Shown in pieces: positions 16,835 through 25,257 of a DNA stretch of 64,000 bases. A program made the position numbers and the translations under genes. How positions within the stretch are numbered: the stretch's first letter is position 1; each line of letters opens with the position of its first letter. Source of the stretch: Dyadobacter psychrophilus (GTDB lineage: Bacteria > Bacteroidota > Bacteroidia > Cytophagales > Spirosomataceae). Below the pieces are notes generated by a model. It saw only the letters and a program-made list of their open reading frames with translations, searched no databases and was not told the DNA's origin. The stretch is taken from NCBI RefSeq assembly GCF_900167945.1, contig NZ_FUZA01000006.1, forward strand, positions 310,001 through 374,000. Direction: 5' to 3'.

Positions 16835-18136
16835 CTAAATCGCTTTGCCAACCGGAATTTTGCCAAGCAGGCGCAGGTCCTTCGGATTGCTGGAATCGTA
16901 TTGATAGAATCCGTCTTTCCCGATCAGCAGCAGTGTTTTTCCTAATGAAATCACGTCGTAGGCATCCACGTCTTTGAAGTGTGCGAGCAGATTTTTGTCA
17001 ATTTTGAATTTGTCTTTTACATCAAAAACTTTGAGCCCGTGGGCACCCTCGCAGAGATATAATGTAGGAGAATCAATGCTTAATCCGTGCGGACTTTCCA
17101 TCTGATAGCTTTTAATAAGCTGCGGTGAGGAAGGATTGCTCACATCAACAAGGTCAAGCTGATTTTGTGTTCCAGGACAAGCAGTTCCGCTCCTGATGGT
17201 CACATAAGCAATGTTATCCTGCACCACAACCGGGTCGCAGGCACGCCCATGCTGAAACGTGGAAAGTTGTTTGGGTTCGGCAGGATTGCTATTGTCAAAA
17301 ATGAACATGCCTGTGGCAGAGCCTATGAAAAGCTTGTTCTCGTAAGGGAAAATGGTTTCTATGCCCCATCCAAAATTCACGGTCGCAAAATCCTTTGGCT
17401 TTGAAGGCGTTGCAACATTAAAAAGATGCAGGCTGCTTTGTGTAACCGTGTAAAGAAAATTCTGATGCAGTGCAAAGCGCGCCATGGACCCGGCCTGTCC
17501 TTTGCTTCCACCCGAACCAGGCGCAGATGCCGACGAGGCGGAAGACATAGCGGTCGCGAAAGCCCTCTCGGCTAGCCAGCCCCGTTCCCACCAGGAACTC
17601 GGGTTTACGCCATCCTCGCAATTCACAGTCACGGTTTCAGTTACAAAATCTACATTCTGGTCGTTAATAGCACCTGTGGTTTCGTTTAATGTCCAGATGC
17701 CGCCATCGAAATTTCCGTTTTTAAAAACATCCTTAATCCGCTCCATTTCCTTAGGATTCTGAGGATCGCTAATGTCAATCGCGACGAGATCCGAGAAGCT
17801 GTCAGCATACAAAATGTTGTCCCGAACGGCCATATCGCCGTTTCCCGGAATGCGTATGAAGGTGATAAATTCGGGGTGCGACTTGTCTTTGTTGTTGATG
17901 ATGTGAATGCCTTCTTTTATCTCATTTACAAACAGATAGTCGCCCTTAATGTACATTTTTCCAGGACGTTCAAGTGATCTGGGCGACTCGGTTTTCAGCA
18001 TGGTCCGCAGTTCCATCACGGAGCGCGTGACATTGGTGAAGCGCCTGGTGACACGCGTTTCCTTGCATTGATCGTTGCATGACCAGGATGTAACGGCGGC
18101 AAAGAGGATAAATAAATGTAGAAGTTTAGGTTTCAT
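16835..18136 (-). CDS. LVIVD-repeat propeller protein, probably exported
   Basis: A 433-residue protein with an N-terminal export signal; SWSC at residues 17-20 may be a weak lipobox. The rest contains LVIVD-type repeats that form a beta-propeller: VAIDISDPQNPKEMERI near 118, HLFNVATPSKPKDFATV near 232, LDLVDVSNPSSPQLIKSY near 325 and LKVFDVKDKFKI near 365. A Ser/Gly/Ala-rich insert (about 195-215, ASSASAPGSGGSKGQ) interrupts the repeats and is probably disordered. Such proteins are usually surface or periplasmic and of unknown role. It heads the likely unit with the barrel and small lipoprotein genes. Confidence 0.82.
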   Translation of the reverse strand: MKPKLLHLFILFAAVTSWSCNDQCKETRVTRRFTNVTRSVMELRTMLKTESPRSLERPGKMYIKGDYLFVNEIKEGIHIINNKDKSHPEFITFIRIPGNGDMAVRDNILYADSFSDLVAIDISDPQNPKEMERIKDVFKNGNFDGGIWTLNETTGAINDQNVDFVTETVTVNCEDGVNPSSWWERGWLAERAFATAMSSASSASAPGSGGSKGQAGSMARFALHQNFLYTVTQSSLHLFNVATPSKPKDFATVNFGWGIETIFPYENKLFIGSATGMFIFDNSNPAEPKQLSTFQHGRACDPVVVQDNIAYVTIRSGTACPGTQNQLDLVDVSNPSSPQLIKSYQMESPHGLSIDSPTLYLCEGAHGLKVFDVKDKFKIDKNLLAHFKDVDAYDVISLGKTLLLIGKDGFYQYDSSNPKDLRLLGKIPVGKAI

Positions 18137-18229
18137 GACGGTTAGGTTTAGAGGATAGTAAAAATCACATTTATACTCGGTTTAATGCATGACACGGCTA
18201 TTTTATAAATGGTTGTAACTCAAAACAAA

Positions 18230-18258
18230 ATCGTCCGAAAGCAAGGCCTCCGGACGAT
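18230..18258 (-). terminator. Second hairpin downstream of the serpin gene
   Basis: An 8-bp stem ATCGTCCG / CGGACGAT (18230-18237 and 18251-18258) is followed on the minus strand by TTTTGTTTTG. It forms a tandem terminator with the hairpin at 18270-18294. Confidence 0.65.
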
Positions 18259-18269
18259 AACGCACCCCG

Positions 18270-18294
18270 AAAATGCCAGGACTACCGGCATTTT
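18270..18294 (-). terminator. Intrinsic terminator downstream of the serpin gene
   Basis: An 8-bp stem AAAATGCC / GGCATTTT (18270-18277 and 18287-18294) lies 34 nt after the serpin stop on the minus strand and ends in TTTTC. On the plus strand it is followed by TTTTTTAT-like sequence, so it could work both ways. Confidence 0.72.
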
Positions 18295-18327
18295 TTATCT
18301 TTAATTTTTTGTGGCTAATAGATAATG

Positions 18328-19563
18328 CTACTTACTTTCAGGGTTCTTGATCCTACCCATGAAAAGGATTGTATTGGATGTATTTTCACTGATGATTAAT
18401 GCAAAAGGACGGTCACAAACGATTGGCTGGTTAGGGCCGGCGGATGTGACACTGACACCTATCGAAGTTACTGCGGCAGCTTCTGTTCCTTTTTCATCTA
18501 TGCCCAGATAGGTGTCTTGCTTTACGAAATCCACAAACAGGTCAGCGGTCGCATTAATTTTTCCTAGTTCCGCTGCCGAAGTGAATGCTTTCTGAATGCC
18601 CATCTTTTCCAAAGTTTGTTTCAGCTGAGCCGAATATTCCAATGTAAATCTGGGTAGGCCCACCTCAATATTAGCTTCCGGCCATCCTTTCCGCAAGTTT
18701 TCCCAGTCGCTCGCATTGAAGTTGGTGAGCATTTTATCCACCGTATTCTGACCCTTTGGAACGAGTAATGTCATATTAAACTGCCCATTCGCATAAGGCA
18801 GCTGGACTGCGGAATAGGCTTCGGTGCTGAGGGTCTTATATTTTGATTTGGCAAACATCATTTTAACCGGCTTGCCGCTTCCATTTTCTAGTTTAAAAGT
18901 TTCGTCCCTCGTGTTCTTGGCATCAAACTGATATTTCCAGTCTCCCTTGAAATACAAAGCGTTGAGCAGGAACATCACGTGATCAGGTTGGATCTCTTCG
19001 ATGACTTGTTTGATCTTACCATTCGTTTTATCGCTCGCCCACTGATTAATCTTGTCTTTGGCAGCATTATCAAAGTGAAGGCCTGTCGCCTCAGCATTAA
19101 ATGAATTTTTCAAAACTGATTGAAAATCCGGCTTCACCGTAAATCCGCTTTTGTACCAGAGTGAATTGGCCAGGCCAAGATTTACTTTTGAATCAGCAAC
19201 CGGCAGGTCGTTGATCAATGTTTTGTAAGCATTGTTGAGGTCCGCAAGTGAAACGCCTTCCATTTCGAGGGCTTTAAGAATTTCATCCGCGGTTTCCTGT
19301 TCGGCGCCGTTCAACAGCATCCCTAATGCCATATGCAGGCTCAGCGGCGATACGAACAGGTTTTCTCCCGGAGCCTGTGTTTGCTGTAATGTGTGAAGGA
19401 AATTAAATGAAAATTCATTCGTTCCTTCCGAAATGCGGGCTGGAATCTGAACCGGGTAAATTGGGTCCGGCAAATTATCCGGACCGGGGTTGTCGTTTGT
19501 GCAGCCGAAAATTGCGCCTGCAACGACACCTGGGATTAATAATGATTTAAGGATCTTATTCAT
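18328..19563 (-). CDS. Lipoprotein serpin (serine protease inhibitor)
   Basis: A 411-residue serpin with a lipoprotein signal (IFGC, Cys21) followed by a Pro/Asp-rich tether, and then the full serpin fold. The conserved strands ENLFVSPLSLHMALGMLLNG and NALYFKGDWKYQFD (about 210) are present. The reactive-loop hinge EKGTEAAAVTS, with small residues at P15-P9, matches inhibitory serpins. Counting from the hinge puts the scissile P1 near Thr/Val in VSVTSAG, so an elastase-like or related target is plausible but uncertain. It ends with the shutter segment RPFALIISENTSNTILFMGRI. It follows the sigma/barrel pair by 77 nt on the same strand. Confidence 0.93.
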   Translation of the reverse strand: MNKILKSLLIPGVVAGAIFGCTNDNPGPDNLPDPIYPVQIPARISEGTNEFSFNFLHTLQQTQAPGENLFVSPLSLHMALGMLLNGAEQETADEILKALEMEGVSLADLNNAYKTLINDLPVADSKVNLGLANSLWYKSGFTVKPDFQSVLKNSFNAEATGLHFDNAAKDKINQWASDKTNGKIKQVIEEIQPDHVMFLLNALYFKGDWKYQFDAKNTRDETFKLENGSGKPVKMMFAKSKYKTLSTEAYSAVQLPYANGQFNMTLLVPKGQNTVDKMLTNFNASDWENLRKGWPEANIEVGLPRFTLEYSAQLKQTLEKMGIQKAFTSAAELGKINATADLFVDFVKQDTYLGIDEKGTEAAAVTSIGVSVTSAGPNQPIVCDRPFALIISENTSNTILFMGRIKNPESK

Positions 19564-19640
19564 GGCTAATAGATTATCTGAATCTACATTATCCTAGAAC
19601 CACCAAATCAAAAAATGGTTGGAAGCTAATCCGAATTATT

Positions 19641-21170
19641 TCAAAAAGAATAGCGCATTCCCCATGAAATACCATACAAATAAGGACGGGAATCCAGACT
19701 TTGGTTAGACCGGAAGCCGGACGTTACCGATTTTTGGTAAGATCCCGTCAGGTTAGCATTCCAGCGTGTAGAAAGCCTGTAATTGAATCGCAAGCCTGTG
19801 GTGGCGGCCCAATTCATGCTTCTGTATATTTCGTCGCTGGCTTTGGTGGTAATAATTTCACCTGATGCCGATTCCAATTCATTGCTGAGAAAGAAATTGG
19901 CCATCATTCCACCTAAAATCGAGGCATTGAATTTTTTCTCGGGATAAATTGTGAATCCGGCTTGAACGGGCAGTTGCAGATATTGATAGTTATTGCTTAC
20001 CGTTTTGGCTACATCAATGTAAAGTGCCCCGTTATTGACAAAATCAGCTGTTTTGTCTCCGTTCATTCCTGCAAAACCCGGTGCTACGCCGGCGTAGGCA
20101 TTCTCTAAAACATTTGCCGACTTATTACTGAATGCATTCATCACATAGCCACCGCCCTCGTAAGTTGAATTTCCTTTCAGGTAACTTACGCCCATTTCAA
20201 CCGACCAATGTTTGGAAAGCTTCATTCCCCCCTGCGTTTGCACAGCGTACGAAGCGCCCGCCTCGCTGGTTCCTGAAACAGCCCTCCGCGTGGATAGTGA
20301 TTGCCCTGAAAAGCCAACGGGAGCCTCTTTAACTTTAAGGTTTGGATTAAATGATGCTGGCATAAGGCTCAGCGCGGCATAGTATTCAGTGTTTTTCGCA
20401 GGCGCAACCGGCTCCTCTTTGGTAGTCACTTCGGGACGGAAGAAAACGTAGCGTTTCTGCATATGAATGTCCAGATCGCTGTAAGGCGTTGTCGGCAACA
20501 ATGCGAGCGCCATCGTTGATTTTTCTGGTTCAGTTAACGTCGCGCCCTGTTCCTTAACGAACGCATTGCCATCTCTTTTTTCAGCCAACTCGCTTCCCGC
20601 AGCCGGGGCAGATTCTTTACCATCTGATCGTAATACACGGCTACTCACTCCATCTGCAGTGCTTTGTGCAGATTTTTCAAATGCCAATCCTTGATTTCTA
20701 TCACCAATTTCCGGCTTAACAATCGTTCCTGGCTTAATGCCGGTTTCCGGCTTATTGACAGTTTCCGGCTTACTCAAAGTGTTTGACTTTTCAGCTTTAT
20801 TTTCCTCTAATGCCAACTGTTCTCTGCCAGCATCCGCATTTATCTCAGCTTCTGCCGGCTCATTTTCAGGCGATACGGATTCTTTTGCGTTTTGCTTAGC
20901 AGCAGCGATTTCTGTGTTCACTTTATTTCCCTTCAAGCCTGAATTGGAATACCAAATCCCGCCCCCAACCAATAAAAGTGCCGCAATGGAAGCTGCTGCA
21001 TACCATATTTTAGACGACTGCCACCAAAGCGGCAATATCGCTCCTCTGTCTTCCTGATCAAGCCGCGCCTCAATGCCCTCCCAAACTGATTGAGGAGGAG
21101 CTTCGGAGGCCTCTTTCAAAGCCTTTCGCCACTGATCTTCAAAGTTGTTTATCTCGGACGGATCCATCAT
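19641..21170 (-). CDS. Putative trans-envelope anti-sigma/outer-membrane barrel protein
   Basis: A 509-residue protein with an unusual order of parts. Residues 1-52 are a soluble, charged region resembling the cytoplasmic part of Bacteroidota anti-sigma proteins (WRKALKEASEAPPQSVWEGIEARL). Residues about 55-73 are one transmembrane helix (YAAASIAALLLVGGGIWY). Residues about 75-255 are a hydrophilic Glu/Lys/Pro-rich linker with four KPxx hexads at 134-157. Residues about 262-509 form a beta-barrel ending in MRYSF, an OM-targeting C-terminus. No signal peptidase site is seen. It overlaps the ECF sigma gene by 32 nt, so it is probably its anti-sigma factor. Function is inferred. Confidence 0.75.
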   Translation of the reverse strand: MMDPSEINNFEDQWRKALKEASEAPPQSVWEGIEARLDQEDRGAILPLWWQSSKIWYAAASIAALLLVGGGIWYSNSGLKGNKVNTEIAAAKQNAKESVSPENEPAEAEINADAGREQLALEENKAEKSNTLSKPETVNKPETGIKPGTIVKPEIGDRNQGLAFEKSAQSTADGVSSRVLRSDGKESAPAAGSELAEKRDGNAFVKEQGATLTEPEKSTMALALLPTTPYSDLDIHMQKRYVFFRPEVTTKEEPVAPAKNTEYYAALSLMPASFNPNLKVKEAPVGFSGQSLSTRRAVSGTSEAGASYAVQTQGGMKLSKHWSVEMGVSYLKGNSTYEGGGYVMNAFSNKSANVLENAYAGVAPGFAGMNGDKTADFVNNGALYIDVAKTVSNNYQYLQLPVQAGFTIYPEKKFNASILGGMMANFFLSNELESASGEIITTKASDEIYRSMNWAATTGLRFNYRLSTRWNANLTGSYQKSVTSGFRSNQSLDSRPYLYGISWGMRYSF

Positions 21171-21708
21171 TAAATCTTTTTTCTTTGTTCAATTTTTGTT
21201 GAAGAAGCCCTCTTGCACGCGCATATTGCGATTTTGAGGTTCCTTCTGATATGCCCAGCTTTTGGGCTATTTCATTGTGCTGATAACCTTCAATGGCATA
21301 CAGGTTAAATATTGTCTGGCATCCAGGCGGCAACTCTTGTATTACTTCCAAAAGCTGTTTTAACTGAAAATCCCCCAATGTTACTTCCTTATCAGCAATG
21401 CCATTATGGTGTAAATCAATGTCATCCAGGTCTTTCAAATATTTTTGCTGCCTCAGATGGTTCAACGCTGTGTTTACTACAACAGAACGGAGCCAATACT
21501 CTAACGGGCTATCGTTTCTGAAAGAATCTATGTTTTCATATATCTTAATGAACGCATCTTGTAAAACATCCTCCGCATCCGTCCGGTTTTTAGTGTACCG
21601 CAGGCATATAGCAAACAGCTTGCCCCCGAAGACGTCATAAAGTTGTCTTTGGGCAGTCCGGTTGCGCTGCTTGCAGCCTTGCACTAATTCCTGTTCGTTA
21701 AAGGTCAT
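21139..21708 (-). CDS. ECF-type RNA polymerase sigma factor
   Basis: A 189-residue sigma-70 family ECF factor. Region 2 (about 25-90) includes DAEDVLQDAFIKIYENIDSF and EYWLRSVVVNTALNHLR; region 4 (about 125-178) includes LPPGCQTIFNLYAIEGYQHNEIAQKLGIS and a helix-turn-helix ending EGTSKSQYARARGLL. It would direct RNA polymerase to a small regulon. The following gene overlaps its 3' end by 32 nt and looks like an anti-sigma/outer-membrane protein. A TATCTTTG box lies upstream at 21766-21773 on the minus strand. Confidence 0.92.
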   Translation of the reverse strand: MTFNEQELVQGCKQRNRTAQRQLYDVFGGKLFAICLRYTKNRTDAEDVLQDAFIKIYENIDSFRNDSPLEYWLRSVVVNTALNHLRQQKYLKDLDDIDLHHNGIADKEVTLGDFQLKQLLEVIQELPPGCQTIFNLYAIEGYQHNEIAQKLGISEGTSKSQYARARGLLQQKLNKEKRFNDGSVRDKQL

Positions 21709-21765
21709 CCGAAGTTTAGGGGTGCTTCGTTCGGTTTATTTTTATTAAAATCAGCACCGCTATCC

Positions 21766-21773
21766 CAAAGATA
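21766..21773 (-). promoter_or_regulatory. Candidate -7 element of the sigma factor operon
   Basis: The minus strand reads TATCTTTG, a full match to the Bacteroidota TAnnTTTG -7 consensus, 58 nt upstream of the sigma start. No good TTG element lies 19-21 nt further up, so support is partial. Confidence 0.35.
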
Positions 21774-21991
21774 GTTGAATACTGCTTCATGGCTAACGCA
21801 TTGCGCAATTCTGAACAAGGCAATTCGTAATAGGTTTGACACGATGGACATTGAAATGGTTGGAAAAAGTAAAAAAGGTTTTTTGAGAATGTTTACTACA
21901 TTACACGCAGGAACTAATCATTGACGCATATCCTTTTAGTAAAAGTGAAGTAAACGCTAAGGTATTTCTGTACACCTAACTTCTATCACCT

Positions 21992-22288
21992 ATGAGCCAA
22001 TACATGGTTGAAATTCAACTTCCGGCCGTTATGTCGGAAGATTTTACAGCGAAAATACCTGCTCAGAGAAAAAAAATTAATGAAATGATGGAGCAGGGAC
22101 GACTGATGTCCTATGCCCTTTCGGATGATTATTCCAGACTTTGGTGCGTGGTAAGGGCAGAAAGCGAGTTTGAAGTAATGTCGCTCGTTTCGGAATTTCC
22201 GCTGATTGATTATATGGATCCAAAAATATCCAAACTCATGTTCAACAATGTTGTTGCGCTGAGGCTGCCGATGTTCTCGCTGAACTAA
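21992..22288 (+). CDS. Muconolactone-isomerase-like small protein
   Basis: A 98-residue soluble protein whose pattern MSQYMVEIQLP...FTAKIPAQRKKINEMMEQGRL followed by SDDYSRLWCVVRAESEFEVMSLVSEFPL fits the muconolactone delta-isomerase-like/YciI-type ferredoxin-fold family. Members of this fold in non-catabolic contexts are usually uncharacterised. It stands alone, divergent from the sigma factor across a 283-nt AT-rich gap in which no other gene is seen, and ends at a strong terminator. Confidence 0.7.
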   Translation: MSQYMVEIQLPAVMSEDFTAKIPAQRKKINEMMEQGRLMSYALSDDYSRLWCVVRAESEFEVMSLVSEFPLIDYMDPKISKLMFNNVVALRLPMFSLN

Positions 22289-22302
22289 GCATTTTAAAAT
22301 AG

Positions 22303-22340
22303 AAAAAAGCCTCGTTATCTACGGATAGCGAGGCTTTTTT
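22303..22340 (+). terminator. Bidirectional intrinsic terminator
   Basis: Arms 22303-22318 and 22325-22340 (AAAAAAGCCTCGTTAT / ATAGCGAGGCTTTTTT) pair with one G-T wobble around a 6-nt loop. T-runs flank both ends, so it serves both convergent genes. Confidence 0.92.
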
Positions 22341-22350
22341 GCATTATTGA

Positions 22351-22836
22351 CTATAATTTTCTCTCTATTAACCGGAGGACTTTTCCCAATTCCAAGGCGT
22401 CCACTTCGCTGAAATCATCGAGCTGGTCGCTGTCCACATCCAGCACCATTGCGACGGTGCCATTGCGATGGAAAACAGGAAGCACTATCTCGGACTTGGA
22501 TGCAGAGTTGCAGGCAATATGTCCAGGAAATGCTTCCACATCGGGGACGATCAAGGTTTTTTTCTGACTATAACTTGCTCCACAAACGCCTTTGTCGAAT
22601 GCGATGCGCGTGCACGCAATAGGCCCCTGAAATGGCCCCAACACTAACTGGCCTTCTTTCACAATATAAAAACCCACCCAAAAAAAGTCGAATGCTTCCT
22701 TCAATGCCGCAGCAACATTCGCCAGGTTAGCGATCAGGTCACTTTCCGTTCCGATTAATGCTTGTATTTGGGGGAACAATGCATTGTAAACCGTTGCTCT
22801 ATCGGTGGTTGTGGGGACTAATAGTTCTTCTGCCAT
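22351..22836 (-). CDS. Free methionine-(R)-sulfoxide reductase (GAF domain)
   Basis: A 161-residue single GAF-domain protein of the fRMsr type, which reduces free methionine-R-sulfoxide in the cytoplasm. All three family cysteines are visible, in IACTRIAFDKGVCGASY and HIACNSASKSEIVLP, with the second and third being catalytic/resolving in characterised enzymes. I place the start at the ATG at 22836 (MAEELLVPT); the longer frame to 22857 begins with TTG and adds a poorly conserved tail. It is divergent from purU. Confidence 0.9.
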   Translation of the reverse strand: MAEELLVPTTTDRATVYNALFPQIQALIGTESDLIANLANVAAALKEAFDFFWVGFYIVKEGQLVLGPFQGPIACTRIAFDKGVCGASYSQKKTLIVPDVEAFPGHIACNSASKSEIVLPVFHRNGTVAMVLDVDSDQLDDFSEVDALELGKVLRLIERKL

Positions 22837-22953
22837 TGCGTAAAATATCGATGTCAATCTTGGAAACAGTCGTCAAAGGAGATAAGTTACCGCGACCTTT
22901 GAAAAAATATAGCTGGTTAAATATTAATTTTAAGTCCATTTAGTTTAAAACGA

Positions 22954-23787
22954 ATGATCCAACGACATATCCTATTGATGGACGGGCCCGATCACAAAGG
23001 CTTGATTTACCAGGTTACCCGCATACTTTTTGCTCATAATCAGAACATTATACGCAATGATGAATATGTAAGCCCATCCAAATATTTCTTTATGCGGACG
23101 GAGTTTGAGGGTGAGACGGACATTGATAAATTGATGGAAGTGTTGAAGTCTGATCTGCCAGCCGGACTTAATCTGCGCATTAATCCCAAAAAGAAGAAGG
23201 ATATCGTGCTCATGGTCACCAAGGAGCACCACTGTCTTGGTGAACTGTTGATAAGATATGCGTTTGATGAACTGGATGCGACAATTCTGGCTGTGATCAG
23301 CAATTATAACACATTACAGCCGCTGGTAGGAAAATTTGGCATTCCGTTTCACTTCATCTCGCACGAAAACCGATCGCGGGAGGAACATGAAGAGGCGATT
23401 TTAAGAACCCTGGACATTTACCGGCCGGAATATCTGGTTTTGGCGAAGTATATGCGCGTAATCACGCCCAATTTTGTCGATCACTTCCCGGATAAGATCA
23501 TTAATATACACCATTCTTTCCTTCCAGCATTTATTGGTGCGAATCCTTATCGGCAGGCTTACGAGCGCGGTGTCAAAATTATTGGGGCCACAGCACATTT
23601 TGTAAACAACGATCTAGACGAGGGACCGATCATTGCTCAGGATGTAAAGTCTGTCGATCATAGACAAACTGCGTCCGATATGGCTACATTGGGAAGGGAT
23701 ACGGAAAAGGGTGTTTTGTCGAAGGCTTTGAAGCTGGTTTTCAATGATCGTGTGTTTATTCACGGCAATCGGACCATAATCCTGTAA
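22954..23787 (+). CDS. purU: Formyltetrahydrofolate deformylase
   Basis: A 277-residue enzyme that hydrolyses 10-formyl-THF to formate and THF, supplying formate for PurT and balancing one-carbon pools. An N-terminal ACT domain (about 5-85, LMDGPDHKGLIYQVTRILF) precedes the formyltransferase-fold domain. The catalytic segment NIHHSFLPAFIGANPYRQAY and the Asp-containing DLDEGPIIAQ are both present (catalytic Asn/His/Asp set). Normal length (about 280). It is followed directly by a terminator. Confidence 0.95.
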   Translation: MIQRHILLMDGPDHKGLIYQVTRILFAHNQNIIRNDEYVSPSKYFFMRTEFEGETDIDKLMEVLKSDLPAGLNLRINPKKKKDIVLMVTKEHHCLGELLIRYAFDELDATILAVISNYNTLQPLVGKFGIPFHFISHENRSREEHEEAILRTLDIYRPEYLVLAKYMRVITPNFVDHFPDKIINIHHSFLPAFIGANPYRQAYERGVKIIGATAHFVNNDLDEGPIIAQDVKSVDHRQTASDMATLGRDTEKGVLSKALKLVFNDRVFIHGNRTIIL

Positions 23788-23792
23788 CAAGA

Positions 23793-23827
23793 AAAAAGCC
23801 CTTAGTCAGAATCACCGAGGGCTTTTT
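23793..23827 (+). terminator. Intrinsic terminator after purU
   Basis: Stem AAAAAGCCCT / AGGGCTTTTT (23793-23802 and 23818-23827), beginning 6 nt after the purU stop codon and ending in a T-run. Confidence 0.9.
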
Positions 23828-23925
23828 GCAATCTGATGGATGTTATTGAATATGTAATGTTACAAATAATTCTTTAAAACATCAAATTCAGATTCAATGG
23901 GTTATGCTTTTTAATGATTTTCTAA

Positions 23926-25083
23926 TTATTCCACTGGGATCGCCGTTCTGGCCAAATCAACCAGATCTGCGTCGTTCACTTCCTTCTTCAAATCGGCCAC
24001 TTCCAGGAATCTTGTGTATAATTCGTCCAATGCTGGCTTGTCGAAGCTGAATCCAAGTAATTCTAGGCGATGCTTCAAAGCATGTCTACCGCTGCGGGCC
24101 GTAAGCACAATGTCTGACTTATCCACGCCCACATCCTGCGGGTTCATGATTTCGTAAGTTAACTGATGTTTCAAGAAACCATCCTGGTGAATTCCGGATG
24201 AATGTGCAAACGCATTACGTCCCACAATCGCCTTGTTTGCCTGAACCGGCATCCGCATCATTTTAGAAACCAGCTGGCTCGTCGGATAAATGAATTGCGT
24301 ATTAACGCCAGTCTCCAAACCAAGCTCCTTATGAACCGTTAAGGCCATCACAACCTCTTCCAAAGAAGTATTTCCAGCACGCTCGCCAATTCCGTTAATG
24401 GTAACCTCAACCTGGCGTGCGCCCTGGCTTATGCCTGCAATAGAATTCGCTGTTGCCAATCCAAGATCGTTGTGGCAATGGATGGAAATGACAGCCTTAT
24501 GAATGTTTGAAACGTTCTCAAAAATGTATTTGATTTTTGATCCGTATTCTTCCGGAAGGCAATATCCGGTTGTATCAGGAATGTTCACAACCGTTGCACC
24601 CGCGCCAATCACTGCTTCGACCAACTGAGCAAGGAACACAAGGTCCGCCCGGCCAGCATCTTCACAGTAGAATTCCACGTCCTCAACTTTGGTTTTTGCA
24701 TATTTAGTCGCAGAAATGGCTCTTTCAAGGATCTTTTCCCGCGTCGTGTTGAATTTGTGCTGAATATGAATATCCGAAGAACCGATGCCCGTATGGATCC
24801 TTCCGCGTTGCGCATATTGTAACGCATTGGCAGCCGCATCAATGTCGCCAGGCACCGCGCGTGAAAGCGCACAAATAATCGGCTCGCGCACGGCTTTGGA
24901 TATTTCAACCACAGAATTAAAGTCGCCCGGACTTGACACCGGAAAGCCGGCCTCAATAATGTCTACACCGAGTTTTTCGAGCTGCTTGGCTACAACAATC
25001 TTTTCTTCTGTCGTTAATTGGCTGCCTGGAACTTGCTCGCCGTCTCGCAAAGTTGTGTCGAAGATCTGAACTCGATTACTCAT
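23926..25083 (-). CDS. leuA: 2-Isopropylmalate synthase, short form without regulatory domain
   Basis: A 385-residue HMGL-like TIM-barrel enzyme for the first committed step of leucine synthesis (acetyl-CoA + 2-oxoisovalerate). The catalytic segment FDTTLRDGEQVPG is at about 8-20, the metal-ligand motif ISIHCHNDLGLA near 200, and NGIGERAGNTSLEE near 230. The sequence ends soon after the communication subdomain, about 120-130 residues short of classical LeuA with its C-terminal leucine-binding LeuA_dimer domain. Allosteric feedback by leucine is thus not expected through that domain; expression is instead predicted to be controlled by the leader attenuator upstream (25137-25248). Confidence 0.93.
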   Translation of the reverse strand: MSNRVQIFDTTLRDGEQVPGSQLTTEEKIVVAKQLEKLGVDIIEAGFPVSSPGDFNSVVEISKAVREPIICALSRAVPGDIDAAANALQYAQRGRIHTGIGSSDIHIQHKFNTTREKILERAISATKYAKTKVEDVEFYCEDAGRADLVFLAQLVEAVIGAGATVVNIPDTTGYCLPEEYGSKIKYIFENVSNIHKAVISIHCHNDLGLATANSIAGISQGARQVEVTINGIGERAGNTSLEEVVMALTVHKELGLETGVNTQFIYPTSQLVSKMMRMPVQANKAIVGRNAFAHSSGIHQDGFLKHQLTYEIMNPQDVGVDKSDIVLTARSGRHALKHRLELLGFSFDKPALDELYTRFLEVADLKKEVNDADLVDLARTAIPVE

Positions 25084-25136
25084 TGGTGGGTATTAAAATT
25101 TTAATGGATACGAATTTAATAAATTTCAAACAATAT

Positions 25137-25167
25137 AAAACCCTTTCCGGATTAGAGAAAGGGTTTT
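25137..25167 (-). terminator. leuA attenuator terminator hairpin
   Basis: A perfect 11-bp stem (AAAACCCTTTC / GAAAGGGTTTT; arms 25157-25167 and 25137-25147) is followed on the minus strand by TTTTATATTG-type T-rich sequence. It lies between the leader peptide and leuA, 53 nt before the start codon. The first arm can instead pair with GGGAAAGG (25186-25193) just after the leader stop. Confidence 0.88.
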
Positions 25168-25193
25168 AAACGAATCAAAACATAACCTTTCCC
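25155..25193 (-). promoter_or_regulatory. leuA antiterminator pairing
   Basis: On the minus strand GGGAAAGG (25186-25193) can pair with CCTTTCTC (25155-25162): 8 bp with one G-U. This uses the ascending arm of the terminator, so the two structures exclude each other. A small CCGT/ACGG stem (25200-25203 with 25192-25195) overlaps the leader stop codon and competes with the antiterminator, as in region 1:2 of classical attenuators. Confidence 0.75.
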
Positions 25194-25197
25194 GTGT

Positions 25198-25248
25198 TTA
25201 CGGTATTAGCAAAATAAGGAGATTAAGGTTCAATTCGAGTGCGTTCAT
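25198..25248 (-). CDS. leuL: leuA leader peptide
   Basis: A 16-codon ORF reading MNALELNLNLLILLIP, with 7 leucines and 2 isoleucines, ending in TAA 5 nt before the antiterminator arm. Leucine starvation would stall the ribosome on the Leu cluster (codons 8-14), free the GGGAAAGG arm and prevent terminator folding. The composition, position and matching hairpins support a translated regulatory peptide rather than a chance ORF. The name leuL is by analogy. Confidence 0.82.
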   Translation of the reverse strand: MNALELNLNLLILLIP

Positions 25249-25257
25249 GATATCTGG

